The translations under genes were made by a program, and so were the position numbers. A model generated the notes under the pieces. The model was given only the letters and a program-made list of their open reading frames with translations, had not been told where the DNA came from and did no database searches. A stretch of 64,000 nt of DNA from Mangifera indica (lineage: Eukaryota > Streptophyta > Magnoliopsida > Sapindales > Anacardiaceae), in NCBI RefSeq assembly GCF_011075055.1, contig NC_058153.1, positions 4,216,001 through 4,280,000 of the forward strand, given 5' to 3'. This document shows positions 53,761-64,000 of the stretch, piece after piece; position 1 is the first letter of the stretch, and each line of letters opens with the position of its first letter.

Positions 53761-55380
53761 TTAATTGATTGGCTGCTTGGTTGACCAGCTAATTACTTGA
53801 CCAACCTTCCCATCGTGAAAATTGTTAAAAAATTTCATATTTTTATCTCACATCTCAACCTTAACTGGATAAGTAGATGAATTTTATATCTGGATTGAGT
53901 GAGTTTATGTTTGACTAGATGAGTACAAAGTCTAAAGATATTTTAGATATTTTATGTTTTAAGCTATATATATAAAATAAGAAAAAAAGACTATATATGT
54001 ATACTAGAGAAAAAAAATAAACTATCCTAATTAATATGAGTAAACAAATAGTGAATTACATTTATCTTACCCAAGGTTAAGTCTTAAAACACTTTTTAAT
54101 CTTTCGTTATCATAAATAATATTCTTCACTAAAAAATTAAGTGAAAATATCAAATTTTCACCAAAATCAAACGCTATTAATGAAATTATAGTAGTAAAAA
54201 GTAAAATTATTATTTTATCTCTACTATTTTATTTTTAAAAACTATCATATAACCTTAAATTAATAAAAATTAAAAATATTTTTTAAATATTTAAATTATA
54301 TAATAAATCACTTATTTTTCTTTTCTTTCACTCTTATCATTTCTTTATCTTTCTTTTATAGATATGATGCATTTGTGTATGATCGTATATTAGAGAATAA
54401 ATTGTAATTTTTAAAAATATCAAATGTCTTTATAAAATTTTTTAAAGGGTTGTTGAAAATTTTAAAAAAGTTTGAGGGTTTTTTAAAAATTTTTGATATA
54501 TCATTTTGAATCTAATAGTTTAAAAAATGATAGTTGCACCCGAAGAATTGAATAAAATTCAACATAATTTTTTAAGAGGTTAAATTATCATATTTAAAAC
54601 GTTTAAATATGATAAAAATTATATATTTTTTTTTATAATTAAGAGATATTAAAATTATTATTTTATTTTTGCGCTCTAATTTTTTAACAAAATTTAACTT
54701 TAGATGAAAAAAATATTATTTATGTAAATTAAAGATAAAAAGGTGTTTTTATACCAAATCTTGGATAGGAAAAACTTATATACTAAATAAATGACAAGTG
54801 TCAAATAAATTTCAAATTTTAGGATAAAAAATCGTGATTTCATAAAAGTTCAGGGATGCCTTGTACAAGTTAAAATAAAAAACCGAATAAGTGGCGGAGT
54901 TCAATTATATTGAAGTCTCTAATTTGGTTATTATTAACCTTGTGATTGGGTGCACGTAATTGACCAGTCAGTCATCATAAAATATATAAAAAAATTAATT
55001 ATTTTAATTTGAAATACCATTTTAGATAGATTAATTATATCATTATTAACCTAAACAAATTGTTTAATTTGGATGATAAAAAAGAAATTATATATATATA
55101 AAAGATATAAATTTAAATTTTTTTGATTTAATATCAAAATCAAAATTTTGATTTATCTGATTTAATAATTATAAAATAAATTACCAAATTTGAGATTTAT
55201 TTTACTTAATATAATTGAGTCAATTTAAAAAATAATAATTTAAAAATTTATCTTATTTGATATAATTAATTTAATTTAAAAAATAATTATATAAAATTTA
55301 TTTTATTTAATATAATTAATTATATTTAAAAAATAATTATTTAAATATTAATAACATCATTAATATAATAATTATATGGA
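53761..55380. other. AT-rich region with a possible decayed TIR element
   Basis: CCCAAGGTTAAGTC near 54070 and CTTGGATAGGAAAAACTTAT near 54763 resemble left and right inner termini of the GGCCAAAGGACT- family. The AT-rich interior between them fits that reading. The ends are too decayed for a firm call. The remainder has no gene. Confidence 0.3.
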
Positions 55381-55780
55381 ATACGGGTCTCACGCAATTC
55401 ATTATTTTTCAATAAGTTATTGGTCAGGTTAACATACGCGCTCTCGAGTAGCGTGGTACGATTCCCTATATACAATTGGCCCCACTAGTGATGGGGTCCC
55501 ATGACCCTGTAGGATCGGGGTCCGCTTTGAGAAGAGTCATCTCTACTGCGATGTATTCCCGCTCTTTCTAAAGTAACAACGGTTATAATTTAATATTAAA
55601 AAAAATGAAAAATGAAAACACAAGGAGGTTGAAAGTGACGTGTCAATAGTGGAGTAAGATAGCCATTCAAGATAATACAAAATTAACGTGAGCCAGTGTG
55701 CGTGTTTTACCCGTGGCAATCATTAAACCTCCCCTTGCTTTAGTAGATACGCACCCAGCTTTCAAAAATTGGTGTTAACT
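55381..55780. other. GC-richer island without recognisable gene
   Basis: A sharp rise in G+C, with GGTCCGCTTTGAG and GTACGATTCCC. No long open frame, tRNA fold or transposon end was seen. It may be a fragment of a lost gene, a regulatory block or an inserted segment. Confidence 0.3.
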
Positions 55781-56249
55781 TTGACTTGAATAGGGCATTT
55801 TGGTCATTTACGAAATAATGTATATATCATTGAATCAAACAAACCTAACCAAATTCTAACTAGCTTTTTGATTCTCTCCAATATTTTAAGGTATTTTTGT
55901 AGCCTTTATAGTGGAATTTGATTGAGTCTTGGCAGGATGAATTTATATCTGACTTTATGTTCAGTGATAGAATTAAAATCAGATGTTTAATTTGATTTTA
56001 ATATGTCAATATGATATATTTTATTTTTGTTTTTTCATAAGGGGTTCTTAGTGTTCAAGTTTGTTTTATGAAATTTGAGACAGAAGAATATTAAAACTTT
56101 CTCTAAAACTTTTGAATTTATATTTTAATGAGCAATTTTTCTTTTTAATCAAATGAATCCAAAAAATTTGAAAAATGGTTCTATTATACCCCTTTACCCT
56201 AACTTTGTTAGATTACGTAAAATATTAACAGAGATTATTAGGTGTTAGC

Positions 56250-57450
56250 ACTACTTTGTTGAGAAAGAGGGATGAGTTGAATCACTTGCATCTTCGATTG
56301 CTTGATTTGAGCAGTTAGGTCCAGATTGAGTGGGAGCAAACCAATAGGCTTGATACATGGGTGAACAATTAGGGGTTTCACTCTTGAAAGTGGTCCAGTA
56401 GAATGACACATTGATGGTTAAGTTGGCCGCAACTAAGAATGAGGTTAAGGATAAGGCCAAACATCTTTTATATGAAGTCTTATGTGCTATTTGGCTTCGG
56501 TTCCTCGACTACGACTTTGCCTTCTTTAGGAGACGTTACATTGAGTAAACCTGAGAATGGAGGCAAATTTAGGCTACTAATGAGGCTAGCCATACTTAGC
56601 AAGAGGGAGTTGGACATGCATGGCTTATACTCATTGGATGAGTCCATAAGTTCGTTCCAAGGGAAATTGCTCTTTAGAAGGTCTCAAGAGTAGCATGTGG
56701 TCCTTATCCACTCATGTGGCAATTAGTGCTCACTCAATATTGACTCCTCAAGCTATATATATATATATATATTGTTGTCACTCATCGTTTCACTTATTTA
56801 AGAAATTTGAAATGATATATATTTTATTGAATAGTAAATCTATTTGAGAGTGGACAAATGTAATAAGGAAATATAAGAATATTTTATGTCACCTTATCAT
56901 CACTATATCAACTTAAGAATTTTGAATTGGCATACTTAAGTGGACAACAACTTTGGACAAGAGTAAATAAAGACTTTACACATGGTAAAAAAGGTTTGAG
57001 CATGCATATGTTGCATTCTCATATTCCAAACAAGAGACTTAAATAAATCCAAGCTAAGGCTAATGTTATACAAAATAGTGGATAACAATAAGAGGGGGTT
57101 TTATATACTCTTCCAAACGTAAATAAACTTGGTGAAGGTCCACTATTGAGAAGAGAGTATTTAGTCATTGCATTGATTGTGTAAATAGAGGAATGCCACT
57201 AAACGAAACTCTTCTTGCTAATTAATCTTATGAGTTGGTTGTTGAAGTCTTGTCTATAAAATCTTCTAGGTATCCTTTTCTAATGTGGTCTTTAATCGCG
57301 CTTAGGAGATTGCAATAGTGGTTGGTGTAATGTTCAACGTCATTGTGGTTGTGGCAAATTCTTTTAGGATGTCATTTCAAATGGTCTCCTCTTCTTGCTT
57401 TTGTAAAGCAAGAATATCCTAACACTTTTGAAGGTTACATGTAACACTTT
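56250..57450 (-). mobile_element. Ty3/Gypsy retrotransposon remnant (gag region)
   Basis: On the minus strand, 57345 down to about 57240 encodes KRICHNHNDVEHYTNHYCNL followed by AIKDHIRKGYLEDFIDKT. This matches the gag segment of plant Gypsy elements (C-x2-H-x4-(G/E)-H-x4-C, then I-x-x-L-I-x-x-G-x-L-x-x-F). Frameshifts lie just upstream. The rest of the span has short open frames of balanced composition that may derive from the same element. No LTRs were identified here. Confidence 0.65.
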
Positions 57451-58461
57451 TCTCCAAACATATAACTCTAAAAGGAATATAAATCCGAAAATATATGTTA
57501 ACTTAAAACTTTCCTAATACAAGTCTACTTTAACAAAAATTGATACAATCATAAAATTATGATAACTATAATTCGAAATACGTGCAAAATGTGTCACTCT
57601 ATAAATACTAAAAAACACATTATCTATACTCATACATCATGAAATCTGAAATCGGGTTTAGAATACATCATGCTATAATAACTACAATTCAATCCCAAAT
57701 GTGCATAACTAAATACAAATATGTCTCATCTAAAAGCATAAGAATAATAAAATATTTATAAAATGAACAAAACATGAATGACCCATTTTCATGATACTAC
57801 TTATTGATTGGACTATTGTATCTCTTACAAGCCCTATTACTAACCTCTCATACTTGCAAAACAACACAAGAGAACACGTGAGAGTGAAATCACTTAGTTT
57901 ATAGATGACCTATTGAGACATCACAATCATAATAAAACAGATTTTAACGTTCCTCTACTATTCTTGTGTTCTTGACATATATGATATCTAGACTCAGATA
58001 TTTTCCAACATTTTTTATGCCTATTCAAACTAAACTATGACATCTTATATGCTCTTCCTTAAAAGATCTTATCATTTAGGATAATTAATCCTCGACAAAT
58101 GGTATAAATTAGACACCTATCTCCCGATTGAGATATTTTAAATATCTCATGAAACATATCTTGAAACGACATCCTAAATGTCTAATTAATACTATTCCAT
58201 ATAATACATTACCAATCAGGATTATGACCAACTAAACATTGATACCTTGACCACATGAGGAATAACTGGTCATATTCCCTTCTTTCCATGTATGCATGGC
58301 TTTTGAATGTTGCTTACCATAAAGACATACATGAAGCATCTTGCTAATTGTGTGAGAAATAATCTGATGCAATTTTCGTTTCCATACACTTGTGAATGAT
58401 ATGAACTACAAGACTCCTTGGTGTTGAGTGTATAAAACATCTCATAAGTGTTTACTTATAA
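57451..58461. other. Intergenic DNA
   Basis: Moderately AT-rich, no open frame of note. Short phrases such as CTAAAT(G/A)TC and ATATCTCA recur. Possibly more retrotransposon debris. Confidence 0.35.
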
Positions 58462-58466
58462 CCTAT

Positions 58467-58611
58467 TGTAATACCCTTAAGTACATTTCAGGGGCATTTA
58501 TGCCTTTGGGCCCCACTTTAATACATTTCCAATTTTAAATATTTATGTTCAAGTGTATGTATATGTGTGTGTATATATATATAAAATTGTCCTTTGTCTT
58601 TTTGTAGTTTT

Positions 58612-58708
<97 letters not shown>

Positions 58709-60733
58709 GTATATATGTATGTATAAGAGATAAGCCAAAAATGTATGCATATATATAAAGAGATAAAAGATAAAAGGAGGATTTTTATGCGTTTTGCATC
58801 TCCTTCTCACGTCCCTTCCAGAAACTCAACGAGAAGGTAGCATTCTTCTTGCTTCTTCTTTGTTTTTAAAGGAAAGTGGATGATTTGAAAAGGAGAGGAA
58901 ACACTTTGGAGGCCTTGGTAACCACAAACTCTCATTCTTTTTCCTTTACCTATGTTTATATATTGGAGTATGTTATATGAATATGTTAGTGTATTTTGGT
59001 ACTTATTTAAGGTGGTTCTTGGTGAGAAAATAAGTAAGGTAAAGAGGAGGGAGCAAGTTTGGCAAGTGTTGACTTTAAGTAAGGTAAGTGGAATCATTTT
59101 TGGTTTCTTATAAATTGCTAAATAAACTCTATGTTTCATGTTTTATGCCTTTAGTTCCTTCACTTTATGTTATAAATGATGATATTATGTTATATAGATG
59201 CATCAATCATAGGTTATGACAAGGAACATAGTGATACATATATAGATATGAATAGACATATATACTTGACTGAGTTGAGTTAAATGACGTGGTTGAGGAG
59301 TTTTGAAGTTAAGACATGTTGTTTTGCTATTTGAGGTATCTATGTGTATGATTTTGTTCATGGTAGGGAATTGGGAAATATTTACAGTTTTACCAATGAT
59401 TTCGTCTCACATTTTGATTGTCTTATCTGATTAATCATAAGTGCTATTATAGCTTATTGGAAAGCTATTTGAATTCTTTTTTCAATGATATATAGTTTGT
59501 ATGATTTAGAGACTATATGAACCATTAAATTGCTTGAACAAAAAGATTGGCCTACCAAATAAATAGTAATTACAGTTTTTGAAAGGAAAAAAAGATGATT
59601 TGGAGATCGTTTAAACCGTTAAATTGCTTGAACAAAAAGATTGGCCTACTAAATGAACAGTAATTATAGTTTTTGGAAGGAAAGAAAGAAAGAAAGAAAG
59701 GGAAGAGACAAAGAAAGGAAGAAAAGAAAGAAAGGAAAGGAAAGAAAGGAGAGAAAAAGACAAAAAAAAGAAAAAAGAAAAGAAAGAAAGGAAATTTGGG
59801 ACTTAGGATTCAGGGGTCATCCTAAGAGTATGGTTTGGTGGGTTATAGATACTCAATAGTATCCCACGTACCTAAAGAGAAAGAAAGGTCCTAAGCACAA
59901 GTTTCAGTTTTAGATAGAAGCAAAATCAGTAAAAGATAATGCATGCATACTATGAATTATGAGGGGGCACTTTACACTACACTGTTTACAGTATGACACG
60001 TTCACAGTAAGACATGTCTGTAATAGGACATAGACCTGCAATAATGTCTGTTCGCAATAAAATATGCTCATAGTAGAGTACAATTCAGATCTTGGGATGG
60101 TGTAATAAGAAAAAAAAGAGCTTGAGTCTAGAAAAATGTCAAATCCCTATAGTTAGCTTTCAAAATGTATCAGATGGATACCAGATGAGACAAATGTGAC
60201 CCAAATAGTAAAAGATGAGTCAAATTATTCCCTCGATTCCCTGAGGAGATTATTACATGAGATTGAGTCCTGTAAGTAGCTAAGAACAGGAAAAGAGATA
60301 ATTTACTTATTTCTTTCCTTTTATTGAGTGTTTTTATGATTGTAGGTATATGTGATCAGGGTTGCTACAAGGTAGGGTCGAGTCAGTGAGGATAAATCTA
60401 AGCTGGAGTAGTCTATTTATGTTTTATGTTACATGCATATAGTCGTATGATATTATTGACTTCTGACCTTCTTCAGATATAGTTTTCTAATAGTTGTATA
60501 GTTGTATCTAGGGGTATGTATATGATTACTCCATGTGTTCAGACACTTTCAAATGAGTTTTTATATATGATAGATACATCTTTTGTTTGCTTCCAGATTT
60601 TCAGTTTTCACAGAACAATTTTTGAACTCTTTTAGTAACAAGTTTATTTTAAAGTTTTTTTCCTTACACTCTTAGATATTAATTAGTAACATTTTTCTTC
60701 CGGAGGGTAGTACTTCTGGAAAGAGATGTTACA
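58467..60733 (-). mobile_element. Solo LTR, copy 3 (inverted)
   Basis: The reverse complement of this span is collinear with copies 1 and 2: on the plus strand it begins TGTAATACCC and ends GATGTTACA. Flanks CCTAT (58462-58466) and CTTAT (60734-60738) match at 4 of 5. Length 2267 bp. No internal region. It includes a large (TA)n tract and a G/A-rich run (59682-59795), which is the C/T-rich tract of the other copies in inverse orientation. Confidence 0.87.
58617..58696. repeat. (TA)n microsatellite
   Basis: TA run with one break, followed by TATG units to about 58725, inside solo LTR copy 3. Confidence 0.95.
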
Positions 60734-60738
60734 CTTAT

Positions 60739-63640
60739 ATGCTTTCACATGGGTTTATGAGCTAGAGATCACACAATAATGACTCCAAACCCGAGTCAAA
60801 GATTGCATAATATTGACACTTGAATTCTTTATCCTATGTCGCTTTGCACACAATAATCGCTTTTATTGATTACTTAGTTATTTCTCATTCATTCACGACT
60901 TTTCTAGAATTTAGTTTGAATATACTTTATTTAGGTTTTCTATAGTCTTCCACATGGTTGAGCAGTTTTCCTTTATTACTCACCTTAAACTATCCTTATT
61001 AAAGTTGTTCTAACTGATCCCCTCTTTTAGCACATAACATAAGGGTAAAACTATAATTTATGTTCAATGTACCTATGTGACTGTCCATACACACCCTTTC
61101 AACATTTTTGCTTATGCATGGGTGTGTACCTCTAATGGTCATGATTGTGCATCCTTTTATAGCTAATGATTGTGATAATGAAGCCTTAAACATTCATGCT
61201 GAGTAGAATGCACACCTATTCATGAGTGACGCATGATCTTATGTAAAAGTAAAGAATGAACACGTCTAATATAGATGGATACTCGTTCATAGAGTTATCC
61301 CAAGAGATATTTAGGGATTACAAAGGTAGGTTGAAGTACTGATATACCTAAGAGATAGAATAAAAATTGAGATATGTTTCTAGAATGTTGTTTTGAAAGG
61401 CATCTGTGATATATATGATGCACTCATAAAGATGTGTTATACCCATAGGAAGGATGCGCCATTTTTTGTATGCACACATAGAGATGTGTGCACTTATAAA
61501 GATGTGCTATAATAGAAAGAATCTATAGAGTGGCATACTTAGAGTGATGACTAGACAAATTCATATTTGTTATGAATTGTGATAGCTTGAGAAATTGAGT
61601 CACATGGTAATGGTGCCAAACTTTGCCTAAACTTATCTCGATCAACTTAGAGATGAGAAAGAAGAAAAAAAAATGATGTGTTTGAAAAAGCAATGGTGCT
61701 TGCATCTATAAAAAGTGTCATTACTAAAGAAGGATTAGGATATAATCAATATGCTAGTTAATTCTCATAATATTAGCATATAATCTAGCATGTATGAAAA
61801 AAAGGGAACAACAAAATTGACCATGCATACATAACTATGTGTTAATTCTCAGTCAATTGGAGATTTCACACGTACTATGTAGAGTTTGCATATCCAATTG
61901 TGTGTGCCATGCACGAAAATTTTCAATTACCCCTCTTTATGGCAAAATTTCAGTAATCTCCATCATGCATGAATCACCTATCTATAACTAATATAACATA
62001 AAAATTTAATCAGCCCAACATGTGCAAAATTTCAATAATTCCCATCATGTGCATCACACATGCCTATAATTCACATATGAACAAATTTTAGCTTCCTTTA
62101 CCATATGTGACTCGCAACACTATAACTAATTGGATGTAAAATTTTAGATAAAGTTACACATGGTAAATATCATTTAGCTGTACATCCATTTGTTCCCACC
62201 ATGCATGACTTGCATACTAGATGCGAATCACAAATGGTGAACATTTCTTTAAAAATCAATGAATTTTATGCCGGATTTCTCTTTTACTCAATTCTAACCC
62301 TCTTCAATCATAGTAACATTCACACAATTCAAAAAGCCACAATGAATAAAATCTATTTTACAAATAAATCCTACAACCCAAAAGCTTGAAGCTCATAACT
62401 GTATCAATATCTTTTTGATTATTGATTCAAACACAAATAAACCTTTACACTCTAAGCAATCAAAGATGAAAACAAATGATGTCTTAAACTTTTTCCCTTT
62501 TTTGTCTGAAAATTTGTTGAAATGGTCTTAATCGACAATTAAACTCTTGCATGTTCGACGATAATTCAATATACAGGGAAATATGTTAAATTGAGTTAAG
62601 AACATTTTATAGAAGGAGTAATTTCATCTAACCATAGCCTGTAGATTGCAAATGATATAACCCTTGATTGAAAATCATTTTTGTGTAACACCTATTTTAA
62701 TTAATTACACTATAAGTAAATCCATATTTAATGCATTTTCCCGTGTAAGCTAACATTATTGAGTTTTAGTGATAAAGATGCAAATATCATTTCGTGTTTT
62801 ATCCCACAAAAGATAAGATCACCATTATTGCATGGCAATTGCCCTTTTCACATTAGCTTCATGCTTTCCGGACGGTCTAGACCGACAATTCATTTATGGG
62901 CTTGGGCTTAAGGGTTGCCCTTGTTGCTCTAGTTTTTATTTTATGTTACTAGAACCTGATCCAGCTTGTTAGAGCAGTAAACCCTACAGCATAATGACCA
63001 AATCCATAATCACTATATCGGATTCATCAAAGATTCGCATTACATGGTTGCTGCTTTAGTTTTAATATTATTTGTTTAGTTTCGACTAATTTCTCTTTTA
63101 AACTTTATATAAAATTAGATGTATGATAGTATATAGTTGAGTGATACGATTATTTATTTATTCACAATAAAATTTAATTTTAAAATATCTTCAAAAAAAA
63201 ATTAAATTATTATTTTTTTATATTTAGAATCTCTTCATTTGTCACTTAAACTAACACCGGGCTTTAACATATTTTTTACAACATCTTAAGCAGAGATTAG
63301 TTGCCACGCAGAGTGATAAACATAGAGAATATTTTGTTGTAGGAAAGCCAGATGACTTTGGTTAACTTTTGAGTGACACAAACGCTAGTTGTAGTCAAAT
63401 TGAAGAAGATGCCAATATGCCATTGCTCCCTCCCAAAGTAAATTATAATTAGATAAATATACATCCATTTATTAGTATTATGTTAAAAACAATAAAATTC
63501 TACGTATCTATTTTAATTATATGAATAAATATATATTATCATACAATTAAATAATTTTAAATTAAAAATAAAATAACACTTAATCATTTAATCACACGCA
63601 TAATATTGTTTTCTAGAAAATATTCTCTTCCTGGTCATCA
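60739..63640. other. Gene-free region
   Basis: At 61440-62230 short phrases recur imperfectly (AAAGATGTG(T/C), CACCATGCATGA, CACACATG), giving a patchy repetitive look without a clear period. At about 63440-63610 the small-MITE interior signature (AATTTTAAATTAAAAATAAAATAA) appears. No gene was recognised. Confidence 0.35.
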
Positions 63641-64000
63641 CCTGCCAAATTTTTCCAAAAGCTCGAATGCCCTTTAGACTTTCATACTTCCTTCTTCCAC
63701 CAACTTTGTCCATGCATCTTCATCTCCAGCCATAAAGGGCGCGTGTATTTACAATCAACATCTTCAACAAGTAATTCACCAAAATGCTTACATATTCTTC
63801 CACGTTCAGTGTTTTATTTATTTTTTCAATATTTAGTCAAAGCCGGCCAAATCTTTGAACCGAAGTAACATAGAACAATAATTGAGCAAAGCCCTTTATA
63901 TATTGTTTAAACTGAGCAATGAAAAGCTTATAAAACAGACGCTAGGGTTTATTAACATAAAAGAGCTTCTTAACTAAAGATGACAGCGAAAGCGAATATC
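63641..64000. other. Balanced-composition block at the window edge, possible 5' end of a gene
   Basis: The A/T bias drops from 63640 on. An ATG at 63980 opens a frame still open at the window edge (MTAKANI), preceded by CTAGGGTTT, a telo-box-like motif. On the minus strand a 19-codon frame starts at about 63733 (MAGDEDAWTKLVEEGSMKV). Either could be a first exon; neither is long enough to identify. Confidence 0.25.

Noticed and set aside
56251..56460. 69-codon minus-strand frame with a hydrophobic start
   Set aside because: No recognisable domain. It lies beside a Gypsy gag remnant and is better treated as transposon debris.
59653..59859. Lys/Glu/Arg-rich 68-codon frame
   Set aside because: Simple-sequence GA tract inside solo LTR copy 3. 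The C/T-rich counterparts in copies 1 and 2 give equally meaningless frames.

Overview
This is a window of AT-rich plant nuclear DNA from a eudicot. The evidence is GT-AG introns, plant-specific gene families (vacuolar aleurain-type protease, RLCK-VII kinase, SBT1 subtilase, type-C G-gamma subunit) and plant LTR, LINE and TIR transposons. I could not name the genus from the sequence. Roughly a quarter of the window is gene bodies. The rest is transposon-derived or featureless AT-rich DNA.

Layout. (1) 1-3.6 kb: a small PPR-like coding fragment, then a complete eight-exon aleurain-like cysteine protease on the minus strand. (2) 3.6-14.1 kb: gene-free, with a solo LTR (7867-9941), a TIR element (12199-12783) and a small MITE. 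(3) 14.26-15.86 kb: a complete five-exon receptor-like cytoplasmic kinase close to RIPK/PBL. (4) 17.17-24.42 kb: a TIR element in the promoter region, then RBX1, the RING subunit of cullin ubiquitin ligases. Its 5.9-kb third intron holds a broken antisense LINE. (5) 25.1 kb: tRNA-Ser(GCT). (6) 25.2-28.45 kb: a tandem duplication built of nested TIR elements. (7) 28.99-29.88 kb: a foldback element with arms of about 320 bp and a perfect 9-bp target-site duplication. (8) 30-40 kb: a Copia remnant, a second solo LTR (36791-39047) and MITEs. (9) 40.14-41.2 kb: a TIR element with a nested hAT-like MITE, directly upstream of a complete two-exon subtilisin-like protease (41414-44230). (10) 44.8-46.9 kb, minus strand: a complete five-exon G-gamma subunit of the AGG3/GS3/DEP1 type with a very Cys-rich tail, convergent with the subtilase. 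(11) 47-64 kb: no recognisable intact gene; TIR-element remnants, local tandem duplications, a Gypsy gag remnant and a third solo LTR (58467-60733, inverted).

The five protein-coding genes are functionally independent and there is no operon-like logic. All five splice in silico into single open frames of 356, 416, 118, 772 and 316 residues with family-typical ends. The most informative non-genic content is a family of TIR elements starting GGCCAAAGGACT-. They carry 9-bp direct flanks, several are nested, and two end about 200-250 bp upstream of start codons. Nothing resembles a CRISPR, prophage or other prokaryotic system.
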